In this document: one piece after another, positions 51,655 to 60,712 of the stretch
Numbering within the stretch: position 1 is the first letter of the stretch
Layout of the letters: each line of letters opens with the position of its first letter
From: JBEKTY01 sp049515555
GTDB taxonomy: Bacteria > Planctomycetota > Planctomycetia > Pirellulales > Thermoguttaceae
Direction: 5' to 3'
Length of the DNA: 64,000 nt
NCBI GenBank assembly: GCA_049515555.1
Contig: JBEKTY010000056.1
Location: 1-64,000, forward strand
The notes under the pieces: model-generated
The model's input: the letters and a program-made list of their open reading frames with translations, nothing else
Told to the model about the DNA's origin: nothing
Databases searched by the model: none
Program-made: the position numbers and the translations under genes

Positions 51655-52443
51655 ATGCGGAAAGTAGCCATGATGCAGCCCACCTGCATGCCGTGGCAGG
51701 GCTACTTCGCCTTGATTTACGCCTGCGATTGTTTCGTTTTCGGCGATGATTACCAATTCTCCGCCGGCAGTTATCACCAACGGAACCGTTTGTTCCGCAA
51801 CACGGGTGAAGTAGTCTGGATGACCATCCCCGTTCAGAAGAAGCACTCGCGCGGCCTGCCCTTGAACCAGGCGCGGATCTGCGACGATCCTCCCTGGCGG
51901 GAAAAAACGTGGAAACAGGTCCGTCACAACTACGCCACGGCCCCGTTCTTCGAGCAGCTTGGCCCCCTTCTGCGGCAGTGGATCCTCACGCCCGAGGAGT
52001 CGCTGGCGGCCCACAACATCGCCTTCATTCGCCTCGCGTGCGAGTTGATGGGCATCCGGCGGGAATTTCGCCTGAGCTCCCGGCATCCCTCGGGCCTGTC
52101 GCGCTCGCAGCGGGTCGTCGATCTGATCCGTTGGTGCGCGGCCGACGTCTATCTCTGCGCCCGGGGCTCCTTCGGTTACATGCAGGCCGACGGCGTCTTT
52201 CCCGCGCCGGGGATCGATGTCCGCTTCCAGGATTTTCAGCCGCAGCCCTATCCCCAGGTCGGCGCGCGGGGGACCTTCGTTCCTTTTCTGTCCGTTTTGG
52301 ACGCCTTGTGCAACGTCGGCCCCCAGGCGACGCGGGAACTGCTCGCCGCCGGGACCGCCGCCTGGCGGACGTGGGACGAAATGCTCGCCGCCGACGGCAG
52401 CGGCGGCTTCGAGAAGGACGAGCCTTGCCAGGAGAACGCATGA
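51655..52443 (+). CDS. WbqC-family protein
   Basis: The 262-residue protein is a WbqC-like member, a family found in O-antigen and pse/leg clusters with no firmly established reaction. Conserved blocks are MQPTCMPWQGYFALI, the early DDYQFSAGSYHQRNR, and YLCARGSFGYM near residue 170. No GNAT acetyltransferase (PseH) is seen in this operon, so WbqC is a candidate to fill that step. It ends overlapping pseI by four bases (ATGA). Confidence 0.85.
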   Translation: MRKVAMMQPTCMPWQGYFALIYACDCFVFGDDYQFSAGSYHQRNRLFRNTGEVVWMTIPVQKKHSRGLPLNQARICDDPPWREKTWKQVRHNYATAPFFEQLGPLLRQWILTPEESLAAHNIAFIRLACELMGIRREFRLSSRHPSGLSRSQRVVDLIRWCAADVYLCARGSFGYMQADGVFPAPGIDVRFQDFQPQPYPQVGARGTFVPFLSVLDALCNVGPQATRELLAAGTAAWRTWDEMLAADGSGGFEKDEPCQENA

Positions 52444-53498
52444 ACGCCTCGCCCACGATCACCATCGCCGGCCGACGCATCGCTGGCGGATCGCCCGCTT
52501 ACGTCATCGCCGAGATGTCGGGCAACCACAACCAGAGTTTCGACCGCGCCGTGGAGATCGTCCGCGCCGCTAAGGCCGCCGGCGCCGATGCGGTCAAGCT
52601 GCAAACCTACACCGCCGACAGCCTCACCTTCGACGGCCACCAGCCGTGCTTCCGCGTCGTCGAAGGAACGCTGTGGTCCGGCCAGACGCTCCACGACCTG
52701 TACCGGCAGGCGCAAACCCCTTGGGAGTGGCAGCCGAAGCTGAAGCAAGTCGCCGACGAGTTGGGACTGGCGTGTTTCTCCTCGCCCTTCGACCCGCAGG
52801 CCGTCGACTTCCTGGAGGCGATGCACGTTCCAGCCTACAAGGTGGCTTCGTTCGAGCTGGTCGATCTGCCGCTGATCGCCCGGATGGCGCGAACGGGAAA
52901 GCCGATCATCATGTCGACCGGAATGGCCACGCTGGGCGAAATCGACGAGGCGGTGCGGGCGGCGCGCCAGGCGGGGGCCCGCCACATCGCGCTCTTGAAG
53001 TGCACCAGCGCCTATCCCGCTCCGCCGGAAGAGATGAACCTGCGGACGATCCCGCACCTGGCCCAAGCCTTTGAAGTGCCGGCCGGACTGTCGGACCACT
53101 CGATGGGCATCGCCGTGCCCGTGGCGGCGGTGACCTTGGGCGCCTCGATCATCGAAAAACACCTGACGCTCGCCCGCCGCGACGGCGGACCGGACAGCGC
53201 CTTTTCGCTGGAGCCGCCCGAGTTCAAAGCGATGGTCGACGAGATCCGCGCGGCGGAGCGGGCCCTCGGCCAGGTGCGGTACGAAGTCACCGCTCGGGAG
53301 GCCCTCGGCCGTGCCTACCGCCGCTCGCTGTTCCTGGTGAAGGACATTCGTGCGGGCGAGGCGTTCACGCCGGAGAATGTGCGAAGCATACGCCCGGCCG
53401 ACGGCCTGCCGCCCAAGTACTTGCGACAGGTGCTGGGCCGCCGCGCCGCGCAGAACCTCGAGGCCGGCACGCCGCTCCGCTGGGAGCACCTGGCTTAG
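52440..53498 (+). CDS. pseI: Pseudaminic acid synthase, PseI
   Basis: The 352-residue enzyme condenses the 6-deoxy sugar with phosphoenolpyruvate to pseudaminic acid. The NeuB-type barrel (to about residue 280) has VIAEMSGNHNQSFDRA, ADAVKLQTYTADSLT and MSTGMATLGEIDEAV. A C-terminal SAF (antifreeze-like) domain follows from about 290 (RSLFLVKDIRAGEAF). It overlaps the WbqC gene by four bases, with AGGAG upstream of ATG 52440. The flippase gene follows by 28 bp. Confidence 0.94.
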   Translation: MNASPTITIAGRRIAGGSPAYVIAEMSGNHNQSFDRAVEIVRAAKAAGADAVKLQTYTADSLTFDGHQPCFRVVEGTLWSGQTLHDLYRQAQTPWEWQPKLKQVADELGLACFSSPFDPQAVDFLEAMHVPAYKVASFELVDLPLIARMARTGKPIIMSTGMATLGEIDEAVRAARQAGARHIALLKCTSAYPAPPEEMNLRTIPHLAQAFEVPAGLSDHSMGIAVPVAAVTLGASIIEKHLTLARRDGGPDSAFSLEPPEFKAMVDEIRAAERALGQVRYEVTAREALGRAYRRSLFLVKDIRAGEAFTPENVRSIRPADGLPPKYLRQVLGRRAAQNLEAGTPLRWEHLA

Positions 53499-53526
53499 CG
53501 GCACAGAGGCATAAACAATCGCCACC

Positions 53527-54867
53527 ATGTCCGACGAAGCCATTACCGCTCAGCGGGGCGCGGCGCCCGGCCGGCCTTCCATGCTCTTTCTCATCGGGGC
53601 CTTGGCCGGCGGCAACGTCGTGTCCTCCGCCCTGCGCATGGCGGGCGGCCTGCTTCAGGCGCGATGCGTGCTTCCCGAGGTGCTCGGACTGTTCGGCGGC
53701 CTGGGCCTGGTGTTGGGATACACGCGCTTCCTGCAATTGGGCATCCTCAACGGCCTGAACCGCGAGCTGCCCTATTTCTTCGGAAAAGGCGACTACGAGC
53801 ACGTCAAGGAGCTGGCCGCCGCGGCACAGGCCTGGGCCGTGGCCCTGGGCGCACTCGTGGCCCTCGCCTTGCTGGCCGTCGCAACCTGGTATCTGCTCCG
53901 GGGCGAACCCTGGCTGGCGGCCGGCTGGGCCACGCAGGCCGTGCTGGCCTTCATCTTCTTCTACGGCGCCATGTATCTCCAGGCCACCTATCGCACGACC
54001 CACGACTTCGCCCGCCTGTCGCTGGTCAACGTCCTGCAAAACGCCGTGGCACTGCTGTTGGTGGCCCTGGTGGCCCTGCTGGGCTTTTACGGCTTGTGCC
54101 TGCGGGCGGTGCTTTCGGGCCTGGCCGGCCTGGCCTTGTTCTACTACTGGCGACCCGTGCACGTCGGCCTGCAATGGAGCTTCGGCCGACTCCGGCACCT
54201 GCTCATCATCGGCCTGCCGATCTTCGGCGTGGGCGAGTTGACGATGTTTTGGACGACCCTGGAAGCCACCCTGGTCCTCGACCTCCTGGGAAAGCGCGAC
54301 ATGGGACTCTACCAGATGGTCGTCGTGGCCGGTACCACGCTGGAGTTGTTGCCCATGGCCGTGAGCCAGGTCATTTACCCGCGCATGGCCCAAGAGTATG
54401 GCCAGACGGGACGCCTGGGGGGCCTGTTGCGGATGGCCGTCAAGCCGATGCTGTTGACCTTTGTGGGCATGGCGCCGTTGGCCGTGCTCGGCTGGTGGCT
54501 GGCCCGGCCCTTGACCCAACTGCTGCTGCCGAATTACCTGGACGCCGTGCCCGCCATGCAGTGGGCCCTCTTGCCGCCGCTGCTGACCAGCCTGTTTCCC
54601 ATTCACAACGTCTACAACGTCGTTCGCCGTCAAGATCTGTACACGGTGGCGACGCTACTGGGCATGGGCAGCTATTTTCTCAGCCTCGCCTGGCGGTTCC
54701 AACACGGCGCCGTGCTGAGCGCTTTCCCGCAGGCCATGCTCATCGGTCGCGGCGTGCACCTGGTGGCCTGCTACCTCTTGCTCGTGCTTTTGAGGAGCCG
54801 GAAGCGAAGGTCGGGGGCGCGGCCGCTGCGGCGGCGGCAGACCGCCGGGGGAGAAGCCGCGCCGTGA
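53527..54867 (+). CDS. Polysaccharide flippase, Wzx type
   Basis: The 446-residue protein has about 12-14 hydrophobic membrane segments and fits the MOP/Wzx (polysaccharide transport) superfamily, for example GLGLVLGYTRFLQLGILNG and LPIFGVGELTMFWTTLEATLVLDLLG. It would flip lipid-linked repeat units across the inner membrane. The downstream gene starts with GTGA over its stop, so they are coupled. The C-terminus is Arg-rich and ends TAGGEAAP. Confidence 0.82.
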   Translation: MSDEAITAQRGAAPGRPSMLFLIGALAGGNVVSSALRMAGGLLQARCVLPEVLGLFGGLGLVLGYTRFLQLGILNGLNRELPYFFGKGDYEHVKELAAAAQAWAVALGALVALALLAVATWYLLRGEPWLAAGWATQAVLAFIFFYGAMYLQATYRTTHDFARLSLVNVLQNAVALLLVALVALLGFYGLCLRAVLSGLAGLALFYYWRPVHVGLQWSFGRLRHLLIIGLPIFGVGELTMFWTTLEATLVLDLLGKRDMGLYQMVVVAGTTLELLPMAVSQVIYPRMAQEYGQTGRLGGLLRMAVKPMLLTFVGMAPLAVLGWWLARPLTQLLLPNYLDAVPAMQWALLPPLLTSLFPIHNVYNVVRRQDLYTVATLLGMGSYFLSLAWRFQHGAVLSAFPQAMLIGRGVHLVACYLLLVLLRSRKRRSGARPLRRRQTAGGEAAP

Positions 54868-56324
54868 TTCCAGCCGGCTTTTCGCCCGACGATTGCTACC
54901 GGGAAATCCAGGAGGAGCTGTCTACGCCCCGCTTCGCCGGCGTGCCCCTAGGCCCCACGCTCTCCGATGCCCTGGTGGCCGGCCTTTACAACTCGCCGGA
55001 GCAGTGGGTTGGCGGGTTCGCGCTGAGCGACGTGTTGCGGCGCTGGCGCTACCGCATCCGGCCGTATCGCGGGGCGGCTCCGCCCTTGATTCCCCAGCCC
55101 CGCATCTTCGTCACCTGGAGCACGGTTGGCGTTCGGAATCGGGCTCTGATGATGCCGGTGATCCAGCAGCTTGGACCGCAAACGAGTTATGTCATTGCGT
55201 GCGAGGCGGCCATGTTGTCCGGCCTTCCCCCGGGTTTTCAGGGCACGGGCTGGCGCGAGGCGATGTACTATGACGTCGCTGCCTGGCGCGCGGAACTGGC
55301 GCCACTCTGGCCGGCGCTGCGCGGCAAACTGCTCCGCCTGGCGGCCAGGTATCGCCTGAGCGCCAAGCTCCGCCGCCACCTCCTGTTGAACCTGCTCTTG
55401 AGCAGCCAGTACGTCTGCGGGTGCCTCGAGTTGCTCGAGCGCGCTCGCCCGGCGGCAATCGTGGTCGATTACGATCGGCACCGGCTGTGGTCGGCGCTGA
55501 TTCTTGCCGCGCGGCGGCAGGGGATTCCGACCTTTACACTGGTCCACGGAGTAGTCGGCGATCAGGCCCTCGGTTACGCGCCGTTTCTGGCGGATCAGGC
55601 CTTCTGCTGGGGCGAGATCGATCGGGGGCGGCTGCTGGCCGCGGGCGTCGAGCCCTCCCGGCTGCTGATCACCGGCTGCCCTCGGCTGACGACCACCCTG
55701 TCGGCCACGCGCGAGCAGTCGCTGGCCAAGCTCGGCTGGGGCGGCGCGGAGCGCGTCGTTCTGCTGGCCACCGCGCCTTTCCCCAGGCCGCAACGCTTGC
55801 AGCTTGCCGAGTTGTTCTGTAGCACGGTGGAAGCGCTTTCCGGCGTGGTGGGCGTGGTGCGGCTGCACGCTTCGGAGCAGCTCGACGCCTATCGGCCCGT
55901 CGTCCGCCGGCACCCGGCGGTTCGTTTCCTGCCCAACGGCGCCTGGACGGTCGACGAAGCCATCGCCGCCGCCGACGTGGTGGTGGTCCATAGCAGCGGA
56001 TTCGGCAGCGATGCCCTGACGAAGGGGCGTCCGGTGATCGTGCTGGACGCGATCGACGTTCCGCTGGGCCACGGCGCGGACCTGCACCGGCTGGCCCATT
56101 GCCCGAAACCGTGCTCCAGCGGCGAGCTGGCCGCGGCCATCCGGTCGCTGGTGTTCGACGAGGCGGCGCGGCGGCAGGCGCTCGAGGCGGCGGCCCGCTT
56201 CGCCCGCATGTTCTGTGCGGCGGCGGGGCAGCAGGCGGCGGCGAACATCGTCCGCGCGGTGCTGGCCGGTGCGGTGCCGGACGGTTGCTCGGTCCCCTCT
56301 CCCTCCGGGAGAGGGTTAGGGTAA
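54864..56324 (+). CDS. Capsule/surface glycan glycosyltransferase-like protein
   Basis: The 486-residue protein starts at GTG 54864, overlapping the flippase stop (GTGA). Its second half has the GT-B style pattern of polysaccharide transferases: VHGVVGDQALGYAPFLADQAF, LITGCPRL, a linker, ADVVVVHSSGFGSDALTKGRPV and a C-terminal helix. It resembles capsule or CDP-glycerol-type transferases but I cannot name the sugar. The last residues (CSVPSPSGRGLG) are translated from a family C repeat. Confidence 0.65.
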   Translation: MIPAGFSPDDCYREIQEELSTPRFAGVPLGPTLSDALVAGLYNSPEQWVGGFALSDVLRRWRYRIRPYRGAAPPLIPQPRIFVTWSTVGVRNRALMMPVIQQLGPQTSYVIACEAAMLSGLPPGFQGTGWREAMYYDVAAWRAELAPLWPALRGKLLRLAARYRLSAKLRRHLLLNLLLSSQYVCGCLELLERARPAAIVVDYDRHRLWSALILAARRQGIPTFTLVHGVVGDQALGYAPFLADQAFCWGEIDRGRLLAAGVEPSRLLITGCPRLTTTLSATREQSLAKLGWGGAERVVLLATAPFPRPQRLQLAELFCSTVEALSGVVGVVRLHASEQLDAYRPVVRRHPAVRFLPNGAWTVDEAIAAADVVVVHSSGFGSDALTKGRPVIVLDAIDVPLGHGADLHRLAHCPKPCSSGELAAAIRSLVFDEAARRQALEAAARFARMFCAAAGQQAAANIVRAVLAGAVPDGCSVPSPSGRGLG

Positions 56325-56328
56325 GGGA
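56291..56328. repeat. Palindromic repeat family C (copy 10)
   Basis: GGTCCCCTCTCCCTCCGGGA and its continuation overlap the end of the glycosyltransferase-like gene, which takes its final residues and stop codon from the repeat. Confidence 0.85.
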
Positions 56329-56371
56329 AATGGCGCTAAGGAGCGGGCGAAAAATAATTTCCGCATTTCCC

Positions 56372-56424
56372 GTACTCCTCTCGCTCCGCGAGAGGAGGGC
56401 ATCACGCGGAGCGTGATGAGTACG
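56372..56424. repeat. Palindromic repeat family F (copy 4)
   Basis: Hairpins TCTCGCTCCGCGAGAG and CATCACGCGGAGCGTGATG lie next to each other in the gap before the epimerase gene. Confidence 0.78.
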
Positions 56425-56459
56425 GAAGCTATTTGTCGGCCCATAGTAAGGCAGTGAAC

Positions 56460-57098
56460 ATGAAGATCCTGGACATCAAAGCGCTGGCCTTTCCGGAGAT
56501 CAAAGTGCTGCGTTTCGCCCGCTTCGCCGACCAGCGCGGTTACTTCACGGAACCCTACCGCCGCTCGGACTTCCAGACCCATCCCCAGGCCGAGTGCTTG
56601 CGCGGGCTGGCCTTCCCGCAGATGAACGAGAGTTGGTCCCGCAGCGGGGTCATCCGCGGGCTGCATTGCCAGTGGAACCCGTACATGGGCAAGCTGGTCC
56701 GCACGATCGCCGGGCACATGTGCGACCTGCTGCTGGATATCCGCAAGGGCTCGCCCACGCTGGGCAAGATCATTGCCTACGACATGCCCGCCGCCGCCGA
56801 GGGCGGCTGGTGCCAGTGGATCTGGGTGCCGCCGGGGTTCGCCCACGGCAACTTCTTCACCGAGCCCAGCTACATCGAGTATTTCTGCACGAGCGAGTAC
56901 AGTCCGGGGTGCGAGGCGGGTATCTGCCCCCTGACCGACGACCTGGACTGGTCGTTGTGTGATCCGCGGTTGCGGACGCGTTTTCAGGCCGTTGCCGCCG
57001 GCTCGCCCATCCTCTCGGACAAGGATCGACAAGGGCTGAGCCTGGCGGCCTGGCTGGCCGACCCGCGATCGGAAAATTTCGTGTACGGCAAGTGCTGA
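56460..57098 (+). CDS. dTDP-4-dehydrorhamnose 3,5-epimerase-like cupin
   Basis: The 212-residue protein matches the RfbC family of sugar epimerases, a jelly-roll cupin acting on 4-keto-6-deoxy nucleotide sugars. Conserved blocks: RGYFTEPYRRSDF, SGVIRGLHCQWNPYMGKLVR with the catalytic histidine, IRKGSPTLGKI, and WVPPGFAHGNF. The RfbA, RfbB and RfbD partner genes are not next to it. The substrate is therefore uncertain and might be a different keto sugar. The ATG at 56460 was chosen because the upstream 27 bp lack similarity. Confidence 0.8.
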   Translation: MKILDIKALAFPEIKVLRFARFADQRGYFTEPYRRSDFQTHPQAECLRGLAFPQMNESWSRSGVIRGLHCQWNPYMGKLVRTIAGHMCDLLLDIRKGSPTLGKIIAYDMPAAAEGGWCQWIWVPPGFAHGNFFTEPSYIEYFCTSEYSPGCEAGICPLTDDLDWSLCDPRLRTRFQAVAAGSPILSDKDRQGLSLAAWLADPRSENFVYGKC

Positions 57099-57214
57099 AT
57101 CACAATCGAACGTTCCAGAATGCCGGCAGAAGGGCGCCGCCGGGAGGCAAGGCGCGGAGTTGACAGGCCGCTCCGCCGGGCAGGGCTCCGCTTCGACTCG
57201 CGCGGGAGTTTCTC

Positions 57215-58246
57215 ATGCAGAACGGTTCCCACCGCATTGACTACTCGGTTGCGATCCCCGCCTACGGCGATCCCCGCCTGTTGGCCGACACGCTGCGGCA
57301 TGCGCTGGCCCAGCGGCGGCCGGAAGACATGAAGTGGGAAATCCTCGTCAACGATGATGGTTCCGAGCCGCCCCTGGAAGCCGTCCTTGGGGAGTTCCGC
57401 GGTCGGGTGCGTTTCGAGCGGAACGCACAGCGGCAAGGCTGGCCGGAGAATTGGAACAAGACGCTGGAAAAAGCCCGCGGCACCTGGGTCCACATGCTTC
57501 ACTCGGACGACCTGGTGCACGAGGGTTTCGCCACGAAAATGTGGGAATTGATCCGGAAGTATCCGCAGGCAGCGTACCTCCACTCGAAGTGCGCGTCTCG
57601 CGTGCTGAAACAGCCGGCTTTCGGCCGCTTGTACAGTCGGTTGCGCAGCGGGGGCCAAAGCAAGGACGCGGAGGAAGCGGCGCGGGTCTACCGGAAGGGC
57701 GTGGAGGCCGCCCGCCACGCGTTGAGCCAGGGCGTACGGATCGTAACGATCGTGGTGCGTCGCGACGCGGCCATGTCGATCGCCGGATTCCGCAAGGAGC
57801 TCTGGAGCATGGCCGACGAGGAGTACGTCGTCCGCCTGGCCAATGTGGGCGACGTCGTTTATTGCCCCCAAGCCTTGTGTACCTATACGTATCATTCCGC
57901 GCAGTATTCCTTGTCCACCTGGCTGGAACCCGACTTCCTTCCCGATTATCTCCATGTCCACGAAGAGGGCCTCAAGGCTCTGGGGCCGGGGGCGAACGAC
58001 GTGGACCGCGAGGCCATTCACTGGCGGGTAGCCTGCGTGGCTTGCGGCGTGGCCCGAGCACGGGCCCTGGCCGGCAACTTGTCGTTGGCCCGGGAAACCC
58101 TCGACGATGCCGTGCGGCTTTCGCCCAAGATCGAGGAAACAACGCTGTTTCGCCACAGCAAACGCATCGTAAACAACCGCGCGGTGCGGTTTCTTTATCG
58201 CTGCCTGATCGTGGGCGGCAAGCCCAAGAACGCAGGTGGCGCCTGA
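57215..58246 (+). CDS. Glycosyltransferase family 2
   Basis: The 343-residue protein has the GT2 (GT-A) N-terminus YSVAIPAYGDPRLLADTLRHAL, the NDDGSEPP block and the DxD-type motif SDDLVHEGF with a preceding HML. It would transfer a sugar from a nucleotide donor onto a lipid-linked repeat unit. No membrane segment is seen, so it would be cytoplasmic or peripheral. The acceptor and donor cannot be predicted. It stands 116 bp after the epimerase. Confidence 0.85.
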   Translation: MQNGSHRIDYSVAIPAYGDPRLLADTLRHALAQRRPEDMKWEILVNDDGSEPPLEAVLGEFRGRVRFERNAQRQGWPENWNKTLEKARGTWVHMLHSDDLVHEGFATKMWELIRKYPQAAYLHSKCASRVLKQPAFGRLYSRLRSGGQSKDAEEAARVYRKGVEAARHALSQGVRIVTIVVRRDAAMSIAGFRKELWSMADEEYVVRLANVGDVVYCPQALCTYTYHSAQYSLSTWLEPDFLPDYLHVHEEGLKALGPGANDVDREAIHWRVACVACGVARARALAGNLSLARETLDDAVRLSPKIEETTLFRHSKRIVNNRAVRFLYRCLIVGGKPKNAGGA

Positions 58247-58420
58247 TTCCGCGCAATCCATCGTCGAGGAAAGAATGAATCCCTGCCAACTCCCGTACAC
58301 GGCGTGCATAGTCGCGCCGCGTGGGCCGTTCGGTCGCCTGGACATGACGCCACGCCCGCAGCGGTTTGCACATCATGAACTGCTGGCAAACTCCGTCAGA
58401 AAACATGGGAGCAGTAGAAC

Positions 58421-59467
58421 ATGAAAATCCTCGTAAGCGGCTCGAGCGGCCTGATCGGCTCGGAAGTCGCCGGGCACTTCGACGCCCTGGGCTGGGAGGT
58501 GCACGGCATCGACAACAACATGCGGGCCGACTTTTTCGGCCCCGCCGGCGATACCCGCTGGAACCAGCGGCGGCTGCAGGCGGCCTGCCGCAACTTCACG
58601 CATCACGAGCTGGACATCCGCGACCGCGCGCGGCTCCTGGAGCTGGTGGCTCAGTTGCGCCCGGAGGCCGTGGTGCATGCGGCCGCCCAGCCCAGCCACG
58701 ACCTGGCCGCCTCGCGCCCCTTCGACGACTTCGACGTCAACGCCGCGGGGACCCTCAACCTGCTGGAAGGCGTACGGCGATTCGTGCTCGATTCGCCCTT
58801 CGTCTACATGTCGACGAACAAGGTCTACGGCGATGCGCCCAACGAGCTGCCGCTGCGGGAGCTGGAAACCCGCTGGGAATACGCCCGCCCGCAAGACTAC
58901 GGCGGCATCCGCGAGGACTTCCGCGTCGATCGCTCGAAGCATTCCATCTTCGGGGCCTCGAAGCTCGCCGCCGACGTGATGGTGCAGGAGTACGGCCGCT
59001 ATTTCGGCATGCACACCTGTTGCCTCCGCGGCGGCTGCCTCACCGGGCCCAGCCACTCGGGCGTCGAGCTGCACGGGTTCCTCAGCTACCTGGTCAAGGT
59101 CAACGTGACCGGCGGCACGTACAAGGTGTTCGGCTACAAGGGCAAGCAGGTCCGCGACAACATCCACGCCCACGACGTGGCCTGCCTCATCCAGCGCTTC
59201 CTGGCCCAGCCGCGCTCGGGCGAGGTCTACAACCTCGGCGGCGGACGCGGCAACTCCTGCTCGATCCTCGAAGCCTTCGAGATCGTCCGCGCCGTCACGG
59301 GCCGGAAAATGCAGTTCGAATACCTGCCACAGAACCGCGAAGGCGATCACATCTGCTACATCTCCGACCTGTCAAAACTGCAACAGCACTATCCGGGCTG
59401 GGGTATTACGCGCAGCCTGCAAAACATATTCGAAGAAACCGTGCGTGCTTGGCACGGCCGGCAGTGA
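58421..59467 (+). CDS. NAD-dependent epimerase, CDP-paratose 2-epimerase-like
   Basis: The 348-residue SDR protein has GSSGLIGSEVAGHF as the NAD loop, AAAQPSHDLAASRPFDDFDVNAAGTLNLLE, and STNKVYGDAPN with a later YGG block, closest to CDP-paratose 2-epimerase (Tyv/RfbE). A true tyvelose pathway would also need RfbF, RfbG and RfbS, which are not in the window. The motif similarity alone does not fix the substrate. It starts at ATG 58421 and is followed 10 bp later by a glycosyltransferase gene. Confidence 0.75.
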   Translation: MKILVSGSSGLIGSEVAGHFDALGWEVHGIDNNMRADFFGPAGDTRWNQRRLQAACRNFTHHELDIRDRARLLELVAQLRPEAVVHAAAQPSHDLAASRPFDDFDVNAAGTLNLLEGVRRFVLDSPFVYMSTNKVYGDAPNELPLRELETRWEYARPQDYGGIREDFRVDRSKHSIFGASKLAADVMVQEYGRYFGMHTCCLRGGCLTGPSHSGVELHGFLSYLVKVNVTGGTYKVFGYKGKQVRDNIHAHDVACLIQRFLAQPRSGEVYNLGGGRGNSCSILEAFEIVRAVTGRKMQFEYLPQNREGDHICYISDLSKLQQHYPGWGITRSLQNIFEETVRAWHGRQ

Positions 59468-59477
59468 TGATCGCTTT

Positions 59478-60692
59478 ATGAGCGGCAAGATCCTGTACTT
59501 GAGCCGGCACATCCCGCCCGACACGTCGGGCTCGGCCATCATCGCGCTCAACCTGGTGCAGCAGTTCTCGCGGGAGGAAATGATCGTGGCCGGCGAGAAG
59601 CCCTGCGGGAAGCCGGCGGTCGCCTGGAACGACCGCTGGCCCCAGGTGCTCTATATTCAGTCGCTCTATCCGTTCGCGCGGCGGGGGACCCGCTGGTGGC
59701 GATTGGCGCAGTTTCCGCGGACCCTCTGGCGGTGCATCCGCCTGGTGCGCCGGCAGGGCGTCGACCGGCTGCTGGTGGTCTTTCCGGGGGCGCTGTTCCT
59801 GCTGGCCGGTTATCTGACCGCCCGGCTTACCGGGGTGCGGCTGTGGGCCTATTTCCACAACACGTATGCCGAAGTGCAGCGCGATCATCGCCGCTTCCTG
59901 GCCCGCTGGCTGCAAGGGCGGGTCTTCCGGGCCGCCGAGCACGTGTTCGTGATGAGCCCGGGGATGTCGGAGCTGTACGAGCGGCGCTATCCGGGCCTGG
60001 CGCAAAGCCCGCTCGTACACGCCTTCAACGAGCCGATTCCGGAGTTCCGGCCGCCGCCGGCCGTGGGCTCGCCCATGCGGCTGGTGTTCTGCGGCAACGT
60101 GAACGAAACGTGCGCCGACGCCCTGGTGCGGCTGGTGCGGGCGGTGGCCGGCCGCCCGGACACGCAGGTGTCGTTCCTCTCGCCCGATCGCGGGCCGCTG
60201 GCCCGGCTCGGGCTGCTGGGCGCGGGGGTCGGCTGCGAGACGATCTCGCGGGACCGGGTGCCGGCGCACTTGGCCCAGGCCGACGTGGTCCTCCTGCCCC
60301 ACGGCCTGAGCGGCGAGCTGCCGGAGGAAGAGTTCCTCACGATCTTCCCCACCAAGACCGTGGAGTATTTGATCTGCGGGCGGCCGATCCTCGCGCACAC
60401 CCGGGCCGGCGCGTACCTGACGCGGTTCCTCCGGGAGCACGACTGCGCGCTGGTCGTGGATCGTCCCGACCCGCAGGCCCTGGCCGACGCGGTCGAGCGC
60501 CTGCGGAGCGACGGCGAGTTGCGCGCCAGGCTGGTGCGCAACGCGCTTTGCGCCGCCCGGCAGTTTCAGGCCCCAACGGTCGCCGCCGAGTTGCGGAAAT
60601 GGCTGGATGCGCCGCCCGGGAGGGCAGCCGGCAAGCCTGCGGAGCGAACCTCGACAGTGCCAGGGCCTGGCGGCGCGGCCGCCGGACCGTGA
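59478..60692 (+). CDS. Glycosyltransferase, GT4-like
   Basis: The 404-residue protein fits the GT-B fold: an N-terminal part with DTSGSAIIALNLVQQFS, a middle linker and a C-terminal part with LVFCGNVNETCADALVRLV and FPTKTVEYLICGRPILAH, the GT4-type nucleotide-binding region. A family with a degenerate EX7E motif is possible, since the usual first glutamate is not obvious. It starts at ATG 59478; an alternative TTG start overlaps the previous gene. The C-terminal Pro/Gly-rich tail has no similarity. Confidence 0.75.
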   Translation: MSGKILYLSRHIPPDTSGSAIIALNLVQQFSREEMIVAGEKPCGKPAVAWNDRWPQVLYIQSLYPFARRGTRWWRLAQFPRTLWRCIRLVRRQGVDRLLVVFPGALFLLAGYLTARLTGVRLWAYFHNTYAEVQRDHRRFLARWLQGRVFRAAEHVFVMSPGMSELYERRYPGLAQSPLVHAFNEPIPEFRPPPAVGSPMRLVFCGNVNETCADALVRLVRAVAGRPDTQVSFLSPDRGPLARLGLLGAGVGCETISRDRVPAHLAQADVVLLPHGLSGELPEEEFLTIFPTKTVEYLICGRPILAHTRAGAYLTRFLREHDCALVVDRPDPQALADAVERLRSDGELRARLVRNALCAARQFQAPTVAAELRKWLDAPPGRAAGKPAERTSTVPGPGGAAAGP

Positions 60693-60712
60693 TCCTCTGA
60701 AACACCAGTCAC

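Noticed and set aside
58236..58424. Short open frame of about 60 codons before the CDP-paratose epimerase-like gene.
   Set aside because: No ribosome-binding site and no recognisable sequence; it overlaps the ends of neighbouring genes.
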